Source: Pseudarthrobacter phenanthrenivorans Sphe3 (lineage in GTDB: Bacteria; Actinomycetota; Actinomycetes; Actinomycetales; Micrococcaceae). From it: a stretch of 64,000 nt of DNA. A program made the translations under genes and the position numbers. Location: positions 2,666,001-2,730,000 of the forward strand of contig NC_015145.1 in NCBI RefSeq assembly GCF_000189535.1. The letters run 5' to 3'. Shown here piece by piece: positions 28,691 through 37,725 of the stretch; the stretch's first letter is position 1; every line of letters starts with the position of its first letter. The notes under the pieces are model-generated. The model saw only the letters and a list, made by a program, of their open reading frames with translations. It was not told where the DNA came from and did no database searches.

Positions 28691-29544
28691 CTGAGCACCC
28701 GCTCATCCTGCGGCAGAGCACCAATCCTCAGCATGATGGAGTAGCAGACCAGCGAAACCACCAGGCCTCCGACCAGGACTGCCGCGCCGGCCGCGGTGTT
28801 GTAGGCCTGTACAGCTTCCGGCCGCGTTGCCAGCAGGATCATGACGATCCATGGGGCGGCGACAGCAAGGCGCGCCGCATTGATGGTCCAGGACTGCCTC
28901 GCCTCCAGTTCGCTGCGGGTGCGGGCGCTTTCGCGGAGGAATTCAGCCAATGTGCCGAGCAGCTTTCCCAGATCCGAGCCGCCGACTTCCCGGGTCAGGC
29001 GCAGGGCCTCGACAATGCGGTCGGCGACAGGGTCCGCGAGCCGGTGTTTGAGCTTGTTGAGTGAGGCATCAAACTGGCCCCCCGCGCGATAGTCGGCGCC
29101 GAAGTCCCGGAAGACATGGCGCAACTCTTCGGGGCCTTTATCGCCCAGCTGGATGAGCGCCTCAGGCAGTGGCAGGCCGGCGCGTATTGCGGACCGGAGG
29201 TGGTCGACGACGTCGGGCCAAAGCTGTCGCAACAGGGCGCTTCTCTTTTTCGCCCTCCAGCGCAGGATGCTGATGGGGAGCCAGGCAGCGAACAGCGCAA
29301 AGCAGCCGGCGATCGGCCAGGAACGGCTGACGGTGTAGAACACCAATGCCACGAAGAGCCCGAGGCCCAGGCACGTGCCTATCAGCCCGCCGGGAGACAC
29401 TTTGTCCACCCCTGCAGAGGCGAGAAGGTCTGCCAGGCGGCTAGTCTTCCGCTCCCGCGGACCCCGTTCCGGCGACTCCCAGCAGGACCACCAGATGAGG
29501 AAGAGACCCGTCCCTGCCGTTACCCCCAGCAATGCCGACGTCAT
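28687..29544 (-). CDS. tadB: Type II secretion F-domain protein TadB
   Basis: 285 residues. Membrane segments at the N-terminus and around residues 55-95 and 215-275; F domain with WPDVVDHLRSAIRAGLPLPE, ALIQLGDKGPEELRHVFRDF and ADRIVEALRLTREVGGSDLG. Paired platform subunit with TadC. Overlaps tadA by 4 bases. Confidence 0.88.
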   Translation of the reverse strand: MTSALLGVTAGTGLFLIWWSCWESPERGPRERKTSRLADLLASAGVDKVSPGGLIGTCLGLGLFVALVFYTVSRSWPIAGCFALFAAWLPISILRWRAKKRSALLRQLWPDVVDHLRSAIRAGLPLPEALIQLGDKGPEELRHVFRDFGADYRAGGQFDASLNKLKHRLADPVADRIVEALRLTREVGGSDLGKLLGTLAEFLRESARTRSELEARQSWTINAARLAVAAPWIVMILLATRPEAVQAYNTAAGAAVLVGGLVVSLVCYSIMLRIGALPQDERVLR

Positions 29545-30764
29545 CGCGGATCCAGCAACGCCGCGACGTCGTAGCCTGCTCGGTGGAACTTCTCAGCGGC
29601 GGGCATCGAGTTGGCTCTCGCCTGCAGGGTGCCATCCACCATGGTGAACACCGGCGAAGACTCGATGATGCCGTTTTCCACCCGGCGGCCGAGTGACAGG
29701 ATCTCCGTTACTTCCCTGCGTCCATTGGCGTGCCTGCTGCAGTGGACCACGAGGTCGATGCAGGAGGCGACAGTCGGGACAACAAAGGCGCTTGAAATGT
29801 TCTCACCCGCGAGAAGTGGCAGGGTGCAGATCTTGGTGACGGCGTCGTGGGCTGAATTTGCGTGGACAGTACACATGCCTGGAAGGCCACTGTTCAAAGC
29901 GATGAGCATGTCCAGGCTTTCAGCTTCGCGGACCTCGCCCACCACCAGGCGGTCGGGGCGCATACGGAGGGCTTCCTTGACCAAACGGCGAAGCGGGATC
30001 TCGCCTTCGCCCTCCAGGTTTGGCTGCCGGCACTGGAGGCCGACAACGTCGCGCAGGGGAAACTGCAGTTCGAAGATCTCCTCCACCGTAATGACCCGTT
30101 CGCGGCTTCCAATGCTCGCGGCGAGGCAGTTCAGCATCGTGGTCTTGCCGGCCTGGGTGGCGCCCGAGACCAGGATATTGAGGCCGCTTGATACCGCTGC
30201 GCCGAGAAAACGGGCGGACTGCGGAGTCAGGGTACCCAGCTCCACCAGGTGCTCAAGCCGGGTTGCCTTGACCACGAACTTCCTGATGTTGACTGCCCAG
30301 TGCTTCCGGGTCACGTCCGGGATGACAACGTGAAGCCGCGAACCGTCAGGCAGCGCGGCGTCAACGAAAGGCGAAGACATGTCGAGCCTTCGGCCGGAGC
30401 TCTTCAGCATCCGCTCCACCAGGTCACGGACCTGTTGCTCGGTCAGGCTGAGGGAGGTCAGTTCGGATTCGCCGTTGCGGGCCACGAAAATTTCATTGGG
30501 GGCGTTGAGCCATACCTCTTCGATGGCGGGATCGTCCAGCAAAGGCTGGAGCACACCGAAACCGGCTACTGCGTCAAAGAGGAATCTGCGGGCAGCATCT
30601 AACGGACCTATGGGAGGAAGAGGCCCAAGCAGCGCCCGCTCGTCGTAGTCCGTAACGGCAGCCTCAACAAGCCGGCGCACCTCACCTGCCTGGTGCAGAG
30701 GGTCCAGCCCCCGACGACGGATCAGCTCGCGGACCTCGTCCTCGACAATTCCCAGCGCGTCCAT
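29541..30764 (-). CDS. tadA: Tad pilus assembly ATPase (CpaF/TadA)
   Basis: 407 residues from the ATG at 30764 (GGGGA upstream; longer frames lack a site). Hexameric secretion ATPase: N-terminal domain, then Walker A VSGATQAGKTTMLNCL, Asp box VITVEEIFELQFP, Walker B/His box RMRPDRLVVGEVREAESLDM and GLPGMCTVHANSAHDA. First gene of a compact seven-gene tad operon (tadA-B-C, pilin, two TadE, TadG-like). No TadZ, no RcpA-type secretin (not expected here) and no prepilin peptidase are present. Confidence 0.92.
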   Translation of the reverse strand: MDALGIVEDEVRELIRRRGLDPLHQAGEVRRLVEAAVTDYDERALLGPLPPIGPLDAARRFLFDAVAGFGVLQPLLDDPAIEEVWLNAPNEIFVARNGESELTSLSLTEQQVRDLVERMLKSSGRRLDMSSPFVDAALPDGSRLHVVIPDVTRKHWAVNIRKFVVKATRLEHLVELGTLTPQSARFLGAAVSSGLNILVSGATQAGKTTMLNCLAASIGSRERVITVEEIFELQFPLRDVVGLQCRQPNLEGEGEIPLRRLVKEALRMRPDRLVVGEVREAESLDMLIALNSGLPGMCTVHANSAHDAVTKICTLPLLAGENISSAFVVPTVASCIDLVVHCSRHANGRREVTEILSLGRRVENGIIESSPVFTMVDGTLQARANSMPAAEKFHRAGYDVAALLDPR

Positions 30765-30973
30765 ATGTTCCCCAATACAACTGCCGCCCCCGGCGGAGGC
30801 AGTGCAACTGGGATAAAGACTAGGGACCATACAACATGCTGCCAAGTCATAAGGATTAGCTGTGGATAAGCGCAAGATAACCACAGGATCACCAGAAGCA
30901 TCAGCAGCACCACTGTTTCCACCAGCAACACGATGCTATGGTGAGCGCGTTAATCGTCAAATCTCTGTCCGGC

Positions 30974-30990
30974 TGGTTCCTGGGGAACCA
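30974..30990 (+). other. Hairpin in the leader of the GH25 gene
   Basis: TGGTTCC-TGG-GGAACCA is a perfect 7-bp hairpin, flanked by TCCGGC on both sides, about 60 bases before the lysozyme start. The function is not known. Confidence 0.4.
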
Positions 30991-31048
30991 TCCGGCACAG
31001 CAACCCAGATGAGGGCTCGTGGAGCGCCTCGTTGTCTCCGGAGCCATT

Positions 31049-33937
31049 ATGAAACGGAACCTGTCTCAGTCCCGTCGCCCCGCGTTGAAGTCCTTGGGGA
31101 CTGCGCTCCTGGCCGCCGCCCTTGTGGCTGGCCCAGGCCTGGCAGGCATCGCCTTCGCCACCGAACCTGCTCCCGCGCCGGCAACTCCCTCCCCTGCGGG
31201 TGCCGCCACCGCCATGCCTGCTGAACCCACAGCAGTCCCGACTTCGCCGGCCTCGCCAACGGAAACAGTTCCACCGGCTCCCACCCCCCAGCCTTCCCCG
31301 GACGCCGCGCAGTCCATGGCGGAAGCTGTTGGCGTCGGCGGGGCCGAAATGGGACAGCGTTCTGCACGTGTCACCTCGTCGGCTCCCTCTGATTCTTTCA
31401 AGAGGCTCAGCACGGAGTCCCTGTCGACGGAGGGTACCTGGATGCCCACGTTCGGCATCCAGGGACTTGATGTCAGCGGCCACCAACCAAGCGTTGACTG
31501 GCAGCAGCAGTGGAACATGGGCGCCCGATTCGCCTATGTGAAGGCGACGGAAGGCAACTACTACAAGAATCCGTCGTTTAATTCGCAGTACCAGGGTTCA
31601 CGCAACCTAGGAATGATCCGGGGTGCTTACCACTTTGCCATCCCGAACTGGTCGTCGGGGGCGGACCAGGCACGATACTTTGTGCAGAACGGCGGAGGCT
31701 GGTCGGCGGATGGTTACACCATGCCGCCCGTCCTGGACTTCGAGTTCAACCCCTACGAAGGCCGGACAATCAACGGCTTCTACTTCGGCAACACCTGCTA
31801 CAACATGTCACCAGCCCAGCTGCAGTCCTGGGTTCGCGACTTCGGCAACACCGTGCTCTCCATGACTGGAAGGCTCCCGGTTATTTACACGAATACCAGC
31901 TGGTGGAATCAGTGCCTGGGCAATCCAGCCGGCTTCGGTGACTACCCTCTGTGGATCGCCGCGTACCCAAGCTCACCTACGAACAACGCCGGTCCTGTGC
32001 CTACCGCCAGCTGGGGAACCTACAGCATCTGGCAGTACAGCTCTACGGGTCCTTTTGCTGGCGACTCCAACGTCTGGAACGGGAGCTACGACGACCTCAG
32101 ACTCTTCGCAACGAACGGGGTGCCGAGGGCAGCCACTCAGGCCATATCAGCAGCAGCTTCCGCGGCCCCCTCGCTAGGCGCTGCTACGTCAGCGATCGTT
32201 TGCGGCCAGCCTGGCGGCGGCTGCTACCAGGACTACCAGGGCGGAGCCATCATCTGGTCCCCGACCACCGGCGCCCACCCCACCTCCGGGGACGTACGGG
32301 CGGCCTGGGCGCGGACTGGCTTCCTGACCGGCCCGCTGGGCTACCCGACTTCGGATGTCGTTTGCGGCCAGCCTGGCGGCGGCTGCTACCAGGACTACCA
32401 GGGCGGAGCCATCATCTGGTCCCCGACCACCGGCGCCCACCCCACCTCCGGGGACGTACGGGCGGCCTGGGCGCGGACTGGCTTCCTGACCGGCCCGCTG
32501 GGCTACCCGACCTCGGATGTCGTTTGCGGCCAGCCTGGCGGCGGCTGCTACCAGGACTACCAGGGCGGAGCCATCATCTGGTCCCCGACCACCGGCGCCC
32601 ACCCCACCTCCGGACCAACACGCACCGCATGGGGCAAGACCGGCTTCGTCACCGGCCCAATGGGCTACCCGACCTCGGACGTCGTTTGCGGCCTGCCGCA
32701 GTCCGGCTGCTACCAGGACTACCAGGGCGGAGCCATCATCTGGTCCCCGACCACCGGCGCCCACCCCACCTCCGGACCAACACGCACCGCATGGGGCAAG
32801 ACCGGCTTCATCACCGGCCCAATGGGCTACCCCACCGGGGACCTGACCTGCGGCCTGCCGCAGTCCGGCTGCTACCAGGACTACCAGGGCGGAGCCATCA
32901 TCTGGTCCCCGACCACCGGCGCCCACCCCACCTCCGGACCAACACGCACCGCATGGGGCAAGACCGGCTTCATCACCGGCCCAATGGGCTACCCCACCGG
33001 GGACCTGACCTGCGGCCTGCCGCAGTCCGGCTGCTACCAGGACTACCAGGGCGGAGCCATCATCTGGTCCCCGACCACCGGCGCCCACCCCACCTCCGGA
33101 CCAACACGCACCGCATGGGGCAAGACCGGCTTCATCACCGGCCCAATGGGCTACCCCACCGGGGACCTGACCTGCGGCCTGCCGCAGTCCGGCTGCTACC
33201 AGGACTACCAGGGCGGAGCCATCATCTGGTCCCCGACCACCGGCGCCCACCCCACCTCCGGACCAACACGCACCGCATGGGGCAAGACCGGCTTCATCAC
33301 CGGCCCAATGGGCTACCCCACCGGGGACCTGACCTGCGGCCTGCCGCAGTCCGGCTGCTACCAGGACTACCAGGGCGGAGCCATCATCTGGTCCCCGACC
33401 ACCGGCGCCCACCCCACCTCCGGACCAACACGCACCGCATGGGGCAAGACCGGCTTCATCACCGGCCCAATGGGCTACCCCACCGGGGACCTGACCTGCG
33501 GCCTGCCGCAGTCCGGCTGCTACCAGGACTACCAGGGCGGAGCCATCATCTGGTCCCCGACCACCGGCGCCCACCCATCCACGGGGCCCATTCGTGAACG
33601 ATGGGCTGCTACGAATTTCTTGGATGGACCGCTACGCTACCCGACCAGCGACGTCACCTGCGGCCAGCCGGACGGAGGCTGCTACCAGGACTACCAGGGC
33701 GGCGCTATCATTTGGTCCCAGGTCACCGGCGCCCACGCATCCACGGAGCCTATCCGGTCCGCTTGGGCTTCGACAGGCTTCTTAACAGGCCCTCTGGGTT
33801 ACCCTACAGAGGAGGTCGTTTGTGACCCATCAGGTGAGGGCTGCAGGCAAGACTACCAAGGCGGCATTATTCGATGGCATCCCCAATTGGGAACGACTGT
33901 CGAGCGCTTCGCTCCGGCGTCAACAACCAGTGGCTGA
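31049..33937 (+). CDS. Secreted GH25 lysozyme with eleven LGFP repeats
   Basis: 962 residues from the ATG at 31049 (CGGAG 7 bases upstream). Signal peptide SLGTALLAAALVAGPGLAGI-AFA; a Pro/Thr/Ala-rich linker to about residue 130. A GH25 muramidase domain follows (about 135-365): FGIQGLDVSGHQPSVDW, FAYVKATEGNYYKNPSF, PPVLDFEFNPYEGR (catalytic acidic pair), VIYTNTSWWNQ and SIWQYSSTGP. The rest is eleven 54-residue LGFP repeats (GCYQDYQGGAIIWSPTTGAH, TGPLGYPTSD), which in mycolic-acid bacteria and relatives bind cell-wall polysaccharide. It probably cleaves peptidoglycan while anchored to wall glycan. Its own promoter region follows the divergent tad operon. Confidence 0.93.
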   Translation: MKRNLSQSRRPALKSLGTALLAAALVAGPGLAGIAFATEPAPAPATPSPAGAATAMPAEPTAVPTSPASPTETVPPAPTPQPSPDAAQSMAEAVGVGGAEMGQRSARVTSSAPSDSFKRLSTESLSTEGTWMPTFGIQGLDVSGHQPSVDWQQQWNMGARFAYVKATEGNYYKNPSFNSQYQGSRNLGMIRGAYHFAIPNWSSGADQARYFVQNGGGWSADGYTMPPVLDFEFNPYEGRTINGFYFGNTCYNMSPAQLQSWVRDFGNTVLSMTGRLPVIYTNTSWWNQCLGNPAGFGDYPLWIAAYPSSPTNNAGPVPTASWGTYSIWQYSSTGPFAGDSNVWNGSYDDLRLFATNGVPRAATQAISAAASAAPSLGAATSAIVCGQPGGGCYQDYQGGAIIWSPTTGAHPTSGDVRAAWARTGFLTGPLGYPTSDVVCGQPGGGCYQDYQGGAIIWSPTTGAHPTSGDVRAAWARTGFLTGPLGYPTSDVVCGQPGGGCYQDYQGGAIIWSPTTGAHPTSGPTRTAWGKTGFVTGPMGYPTSDVVCGLPQSGCYQDYQGGAIIWSPTTGAHPTSGPTRTAWGKTGFITGPMGYPTGDLTCGLPQSGCYQDYQGGAIIWSPTTGAHPTSGPTRTAWGKTGFITGPMGYPTGDLTCGLPQSGCYQDYQGGAIIWSPTTGAHPTSGPTRTAWGKTGFITGPMGYPTGDLTCGLPQSGCYQDYQGGAIIWSPTTGAHPTSGPTRTAWGKTGFITGPMGYPTGDLTCGLPQSGCYQDYQGGAIIWSPTTGAHPTSGPTRTAWGKTGFITGPMGYPTGDLTCGLPQSGCYQDYQGGAIIWSPTTGAHPSTGPIRERWAATNFLDGPLRYPTSDVTCGQPDGGCYQDYQGGAIIWSQVTGAHASTEPIRSAWASTGFLTGPLGYPTEEVVCDPSGEGCRQDYQGGIIRWHPQLGTTVERFAPASTTSG
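32201..33937 (+). repeat. Tandem 162-bp repeats encoding LGFP modules
   Basis: Unit starts at 32201, 32363, 32525, 32687, 32849, 33011, 33173, 33335, 33497, 33659 and 33821, always 162 bp apart; the last is partial. Units 4-8 (32687-33496) look identical base for base. The first three form a second near-identical group, while the last three are diverged. This pattern indicates recent unequal exchange or slippage in the middle of the array. Confidence 0.92.
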
Positions 33938-34174
33938 GTGTGGACCGAGAGCGAATTTTAAAGAACAGGATACGCTGAGAAAAATTACCTCTGCCCCCTC
34001 AACCACCGCCGGTCACAGTCTGAGCCGCGAGGCGCCAAGGGATCAAACCAGGCTAAGGACCGCCTTAGACGAAGAGGCTGCGCCCATGACGGAAGTAAAC
34101 AGGTTCGCGATGCATTCATGTTAGCTTGAGGCTAGGAATCCACCGCGCCGAAGAACGGAAGACTTCAAAAAAGC
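33938..34174. other. Intergenic region before the flippase gene
   Basis: 237 bases without a recognisable gene, terminator or RNA. The base composition is lower in GC than the preceding gene, marking the start of the polysaccharide island. Confidence 0.5.
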
Positions 34175-35455
34175 ATGCCAGTAGTAAGTGAGTCTCCCAC
34201 AAACCTGCCGCGAAATCCTGGAGCGCGACCCGCTTCAGCCGTTGGCATTGGCTCCGCAATCTCGGCCGCCTCCGGAATAGCAGTCCTCTTTGTGGCGAGC
34301 CATGCACTCACCAAGGAAGAGAACGCCGAATTCCTGTCTTTCTGGGCTGCTCTCTTTTTTGTTTACGGGGTGATGGGCGGCATTCAGACGGAATCCACCC
34401 GTGCATCTTCCGTAGTCGCCGTCAGGGACTTGTCAGATACGAAGCGGCATCCTCGACTCATGGCAGCTGGCCTCATGAGCGGCGGCGTAGGCGCCCTTGT
34501 GATAGCTGTGATTTCGCCCGCCCTAGCGACCTTTTCCTTGTTCCAGCACCCCCACATCATCGCAGTCGGCCTCATTCTCACAGCTATTCTCTATTCCGGC
34601 CATAGCGCACTCGCGGGCATCCTGCAAGGGAGCAGTCATTGGTCGACCTACGGTCGCTTTCTCATCTTAGATGGGATGCTTAGACTGGCCTGTATTAGCG
34701 CCGCAGCCGCGTGGTCCTTGGGACTCTTGGGGTTAGAAGTGGCATGCTTCTGTGCCTTGGGCGCTTGGTTGCTGATGCTCGCGTTCTCCCGGATAGCCCG
34801 CCAATCCCTACAGATTCGCGCTGACGTGCCTCTGAGAAAGCTATTGTCACAGATCTTCCATGCAGTGGTCTCATCTATCTCGTCCGCGGCCCTCGTAGTC
34901 GCATTTCCGCTGTTACTCAAGCTGACCACCCCGGCCTCTGTCTTCGAGCAGTCGGCGCCTCTCCTACTTGCAATCTCCATGACCCGTGCACCTATTATGG
35001 TGCCTTTGCAGGCATTTCAAGGCGTAGCTATCACACACGTCGTCAAAGCAGGATCGGAGGGATGGCGCGCGCTTCATCGCCCTATCCTCCTGCTCCTGGT
35101 CGCGGGAGCTCTTGGCGCTGTCTTGGCCTTCGTCTTCGGGCCCAGCCTGATGTTGCTGTTCGGGGCGGAGTATGGAGTGAGCGGACTGACTCTCGCGTTG
35201 TTAACACTCGCTTCACTTGTAATGGCACTTCTCACTCTAACAGGGACGGCAGCGCTTTCCACGGGGCATCACAGGGCATTCTCCTCTGGCTGGGCCACAG
35301 CAACGGCTGTTGCTGTGGCGGTACTCCTACTGCCGCTCTCCGTGGAGGTCCGATGCATCCTCTCGCTAACTGTTGGCCCAGCGGTCGGCATCCTAGTTCA
35401 TCTGCTCGCCCTGCGGAGGCGACCCACATCCACTGTTGACGGTCGGGTAGCATAG
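34175..35455 (+). CDS. Polysaccharide flippase-like membrane protein
   Basis: 426 residues, about 12 hydrophobic segments in pairs (SAVGIGSAISAASGIAVLFV, ALFFVYGVMGGIQTESTR, and so on). The start region and the repeating helix pairs resemble the MATE/Wzx-type oligosaccharide flippases and the related polymer-export family, but no single diagnostic motif is visible. Lower GC and rarer codons than the core genes suggest transfer. First gene of the polysaccharide island; downstream sequence is decayed. Confidence 0.65.
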   Translation: MPVVSESPTNLPRNPGARPASAVGIGSAISAASGIAVLFVASHALTKEENAEFLSFWAALFFVYGVMGGIQTESTRASSVVAVRDLSDTKRHPRLMAAGLMSGGVGALVIAVISPALATFSLFQHPHIIAVGLILTAILYSGHSALAGILQGSSHWSTYGRFLILDGMLRLACISAAAAWSLGLLGLEVACFCALGAWLLMLAFSRIARQSLQIRADVPLRKLLSQIFHAVVSSISSAALVVAFPLLLKLTTPASVFEQSAPLLLAISMTRAPIMVPLQAFQGVAITHVVKAGSEGWRALHRPILLLLVAGALGAVLAFVFGPSLMLLFGAEYGVSGLTLALLTLASLVMALLTLTGTAALSTGHHRAFSSGWATATAVAVAVLLLPLSVEVRCILSLTVGPAVGILVHLLALRRRPTSTVDGRVA

Positions 35456-35499
35456 ACCGGGCCCCAGCAACACGTCATCCCAAATAACAGTGGTGGTCC

Positions 35500-36391
35500 A
35501 ATTCTGCTTGATGGTTTGAGGGCGACACGGATGCGAGGGGCTTTTTTGAAAATTTCCTGAGGAAGCGGGGATGGCGTTTACGCCGGTCAGGGAGGCGTAG
35601 GCGGCCTCAATTCGAACCCGCCGGTCGTGGGACCAGGTGATGAGGCAGGTCGCTGCAGTGACAGGCAAAAACCCGTCTCCTGAAGCAGCGGCGCGCCCTC
35701 GCTGATCTGTACCACTTCGATCAGTTGCTTCTCATTGGCTCTGAGCTGGTCATTCAGTTCGAGGACAACTTGGCCAAGCGCACCGCCTCCGGGCGAGCAA
35801 TGGAAACGGAGAGCTGCTCCTGGCTCGACGCCACCGCGAGACGTCAGTGATCTGCTCGCCTAAAAGCGCCTTTCGGGCCTCAAGTCCAAAAACGTGTGTA
35901 TCAGCAGTGCGGTGAGCGCGTTAACCGACCGCATCCGCTCGGTGCTCATGGCGTCGCGCGCCGCGCGCCGCGATCAGAGTCCCCAGGGCTTGACGAACTC
36001 CGCGTTCACTCTTGGCCGGCGCAGCTTCTCCAGTGGCAGCGACAGCCGGCCGCAGCGATCTGGCGGGGCGTCTAAGGCCATCGGAGCTCCCAACGCCCCG
36101 GCGCTTCTCGCATCTATGCGTGTTGCCTCGGCCACCGGAAAGCACTCGGCTGCAACAGTACCAGTCAGGACTGTTCCGTATGCTCTGGCTCATCGATGAC
36201 CCGGAGCGTGTCAGCGTCTGCCCCGTTAGGCGGGCTACCAGGCGACCCGCCCTACTAATGCCGATAGGCGTCGTTGGGAACCCAGTATCGATCAGCTCGC
36301 CGGTCCCAACGGCGAGGAGCACGTAAACATGATTCCGAGTGTGGATATCACCCCCACCGACAAGCGGATCGGAATCCGTGACGATGGACAT
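35500..36391 (-). pseudogene. IS110-family transposase relic
   Basis: Read on the minus strand through several frameshifts and stops. N-terminal remnant VGGGDIHTRNHVYVLLAVGT and LIDTGFPTTPIGISRAGRLV (36391-36200), then RRGVGSSDGLRRP and ALGTLIAARGARRHEHRADA (about 36130-35930). The C-terminal half, LNDQLRANEKQLIEVVQISE, GAPLLQETGFLPVTAATCLI, TWSHDRRVRIEAAYASLTGV and NAIPASSGN, lies at about 35790-35560. These are the DEDD-domain and C-terminal signatures of IS110-type enzymes of a different subgroup from the intact copy at 46406. Non-functional. Confidence 0.75.
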
Positions 36392-37725
36392 GAGGGTACA
36401 GCGCCTTTCCTCGGCGATGGACAGGGCCCAGCTGCTATAGGCCGGCCGGTACCGGTCCGGGCAGGAATGACATCGGAACACCACTGTGACGAGTGACACG
36501 CTCAAAGACGCGGACAGCCTTCTGATCAAGTGGGCCGGCCAGGTACCGGCCGACCACCCCGACGGAAGGACAAGTCGGACGCAAGACACTAATGGTCATA
36601 GTTTTTTGAGTCACATCCACGAGTCCGACGGCCGATATCATCCTGCAAGCCAGTCCCAGACCAGGTGCGATGCTAACAAGACTCATCGAGCTCCTTGCTG
36701 TGGACGTGGATCATTTCGCTCAGGCTTGCATATTCCTAGCGACGGGCATGGTCCCGGCCACGGACTCTGATGTCCGTGGCCGGGTCGGTGAACCGCAGCG
36801 GCGGGCAAAGGTAGAGGGTGAAGACGCGGTGGACCATGCAGATGTTCAGGTGCAGGTGATACCCGATCCGCGCTGGACCGCAACGCTGGTTCACCGGGAG
36901 CCCCAGCTCACGCTACGCGTTGCGCATTCGGGTTCGGTGCGGGCCAGCACGGGCTAATCTTCCGCGCCCCAGGGGCACGGTCGTTTTACATGAACCTTAT
37001 TGATTAGCGGGATGATCATGGACTTGGCTTGAGTATGTGAACTCTGTTTGCCCCGGCAGGACGGCTATTTCTGGCCCCGCGTGGACTGTCAGCCTCCTCG
37101 TGCCCCCAGGCCCAGTCTAAGGTTCTTCCTGTTGCGGGACAATCTGCCCAACTGTGCAGCCGTCGTTTATGTGAAGCTCTCTAGAGGGAAGAGAGGAGCT
37201 TCATCAAGGGACGCCCCTGCACGAACATGGAGCGGGGTCCGGTCCTAACGGCCGTCTCTCATGTTCGGGCGAGTCGTTCTCCGGGTGGACAAAGACGTTG
37301 GCTTACCCCCGGCTATACTGCTATAAGCAATCGTGGACTGGCTCACGTTCAACGGCTGCAACATCAGATGGGCACAGACTCCTACTGCCTTGCCATACCA
37401 AACAGCAGTCTCAACAAAGCCGAAACGGTATCCAGAAAGCGATGGAGTTTTCTCTTCCCGTTACCGTGAAGGGCTCCCAACTGAACTAACAAGAGCCTCC
37501 GACGCCCAATCGGGCTGAAGCAATTAGAGGGCCAGATTCTGCTGTCTACCACCGGCATTTTTACTCCTACGTGCACTTCAAGTGCCCGCGCCGGTGGGTA
37601 GAAACCGTGCCTTTTACAGCCGCAAAACGGACCCGCTGCGGCCTGCACTCACTTCGCCTCCGCAGGCGGCGCAGCTGAGACTTCGATATCAGCGCCAACA
37701 CAGGATGCTGTATCTTGGACATGCG
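36392..37725. other. Gene-poor decayed stretch
   Basis: 1.3 kb in which no convincing coding frame, RNA or repeat was found on either strand. Short open frames here have no ribosome sites and no recognisable protein features. Together with the adjoining IS110 relic it looks like degenerated mobile DNA. Confidence 0.5.

Noticed and set aside
30940..31030. Possible ydaO-type c-di-AMP riboswitch before the lysozyme gene
   Set aside because: GGGGAACC is present, but the required GGGGACCC/GGGGTGAATC-type conserved blocks are missing.
32189..33597. Long open frames on the minus strand and in another plus frame across the LGFP repeats
   Set aside because: The 162-bp unit is a multiple of three, so any frame without a stop in one unit stays open through all. 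They show only the repeat's shadow.
32201..33937. CRISPR-like regular spacing
   Set aside because: Units are contiguous, coding, 162 bp long and have no unique spacers.
36670..36957. 95-residue open frame
   Set aside because: No ribosome site, no recognisable motif, and located in decayed DNA.
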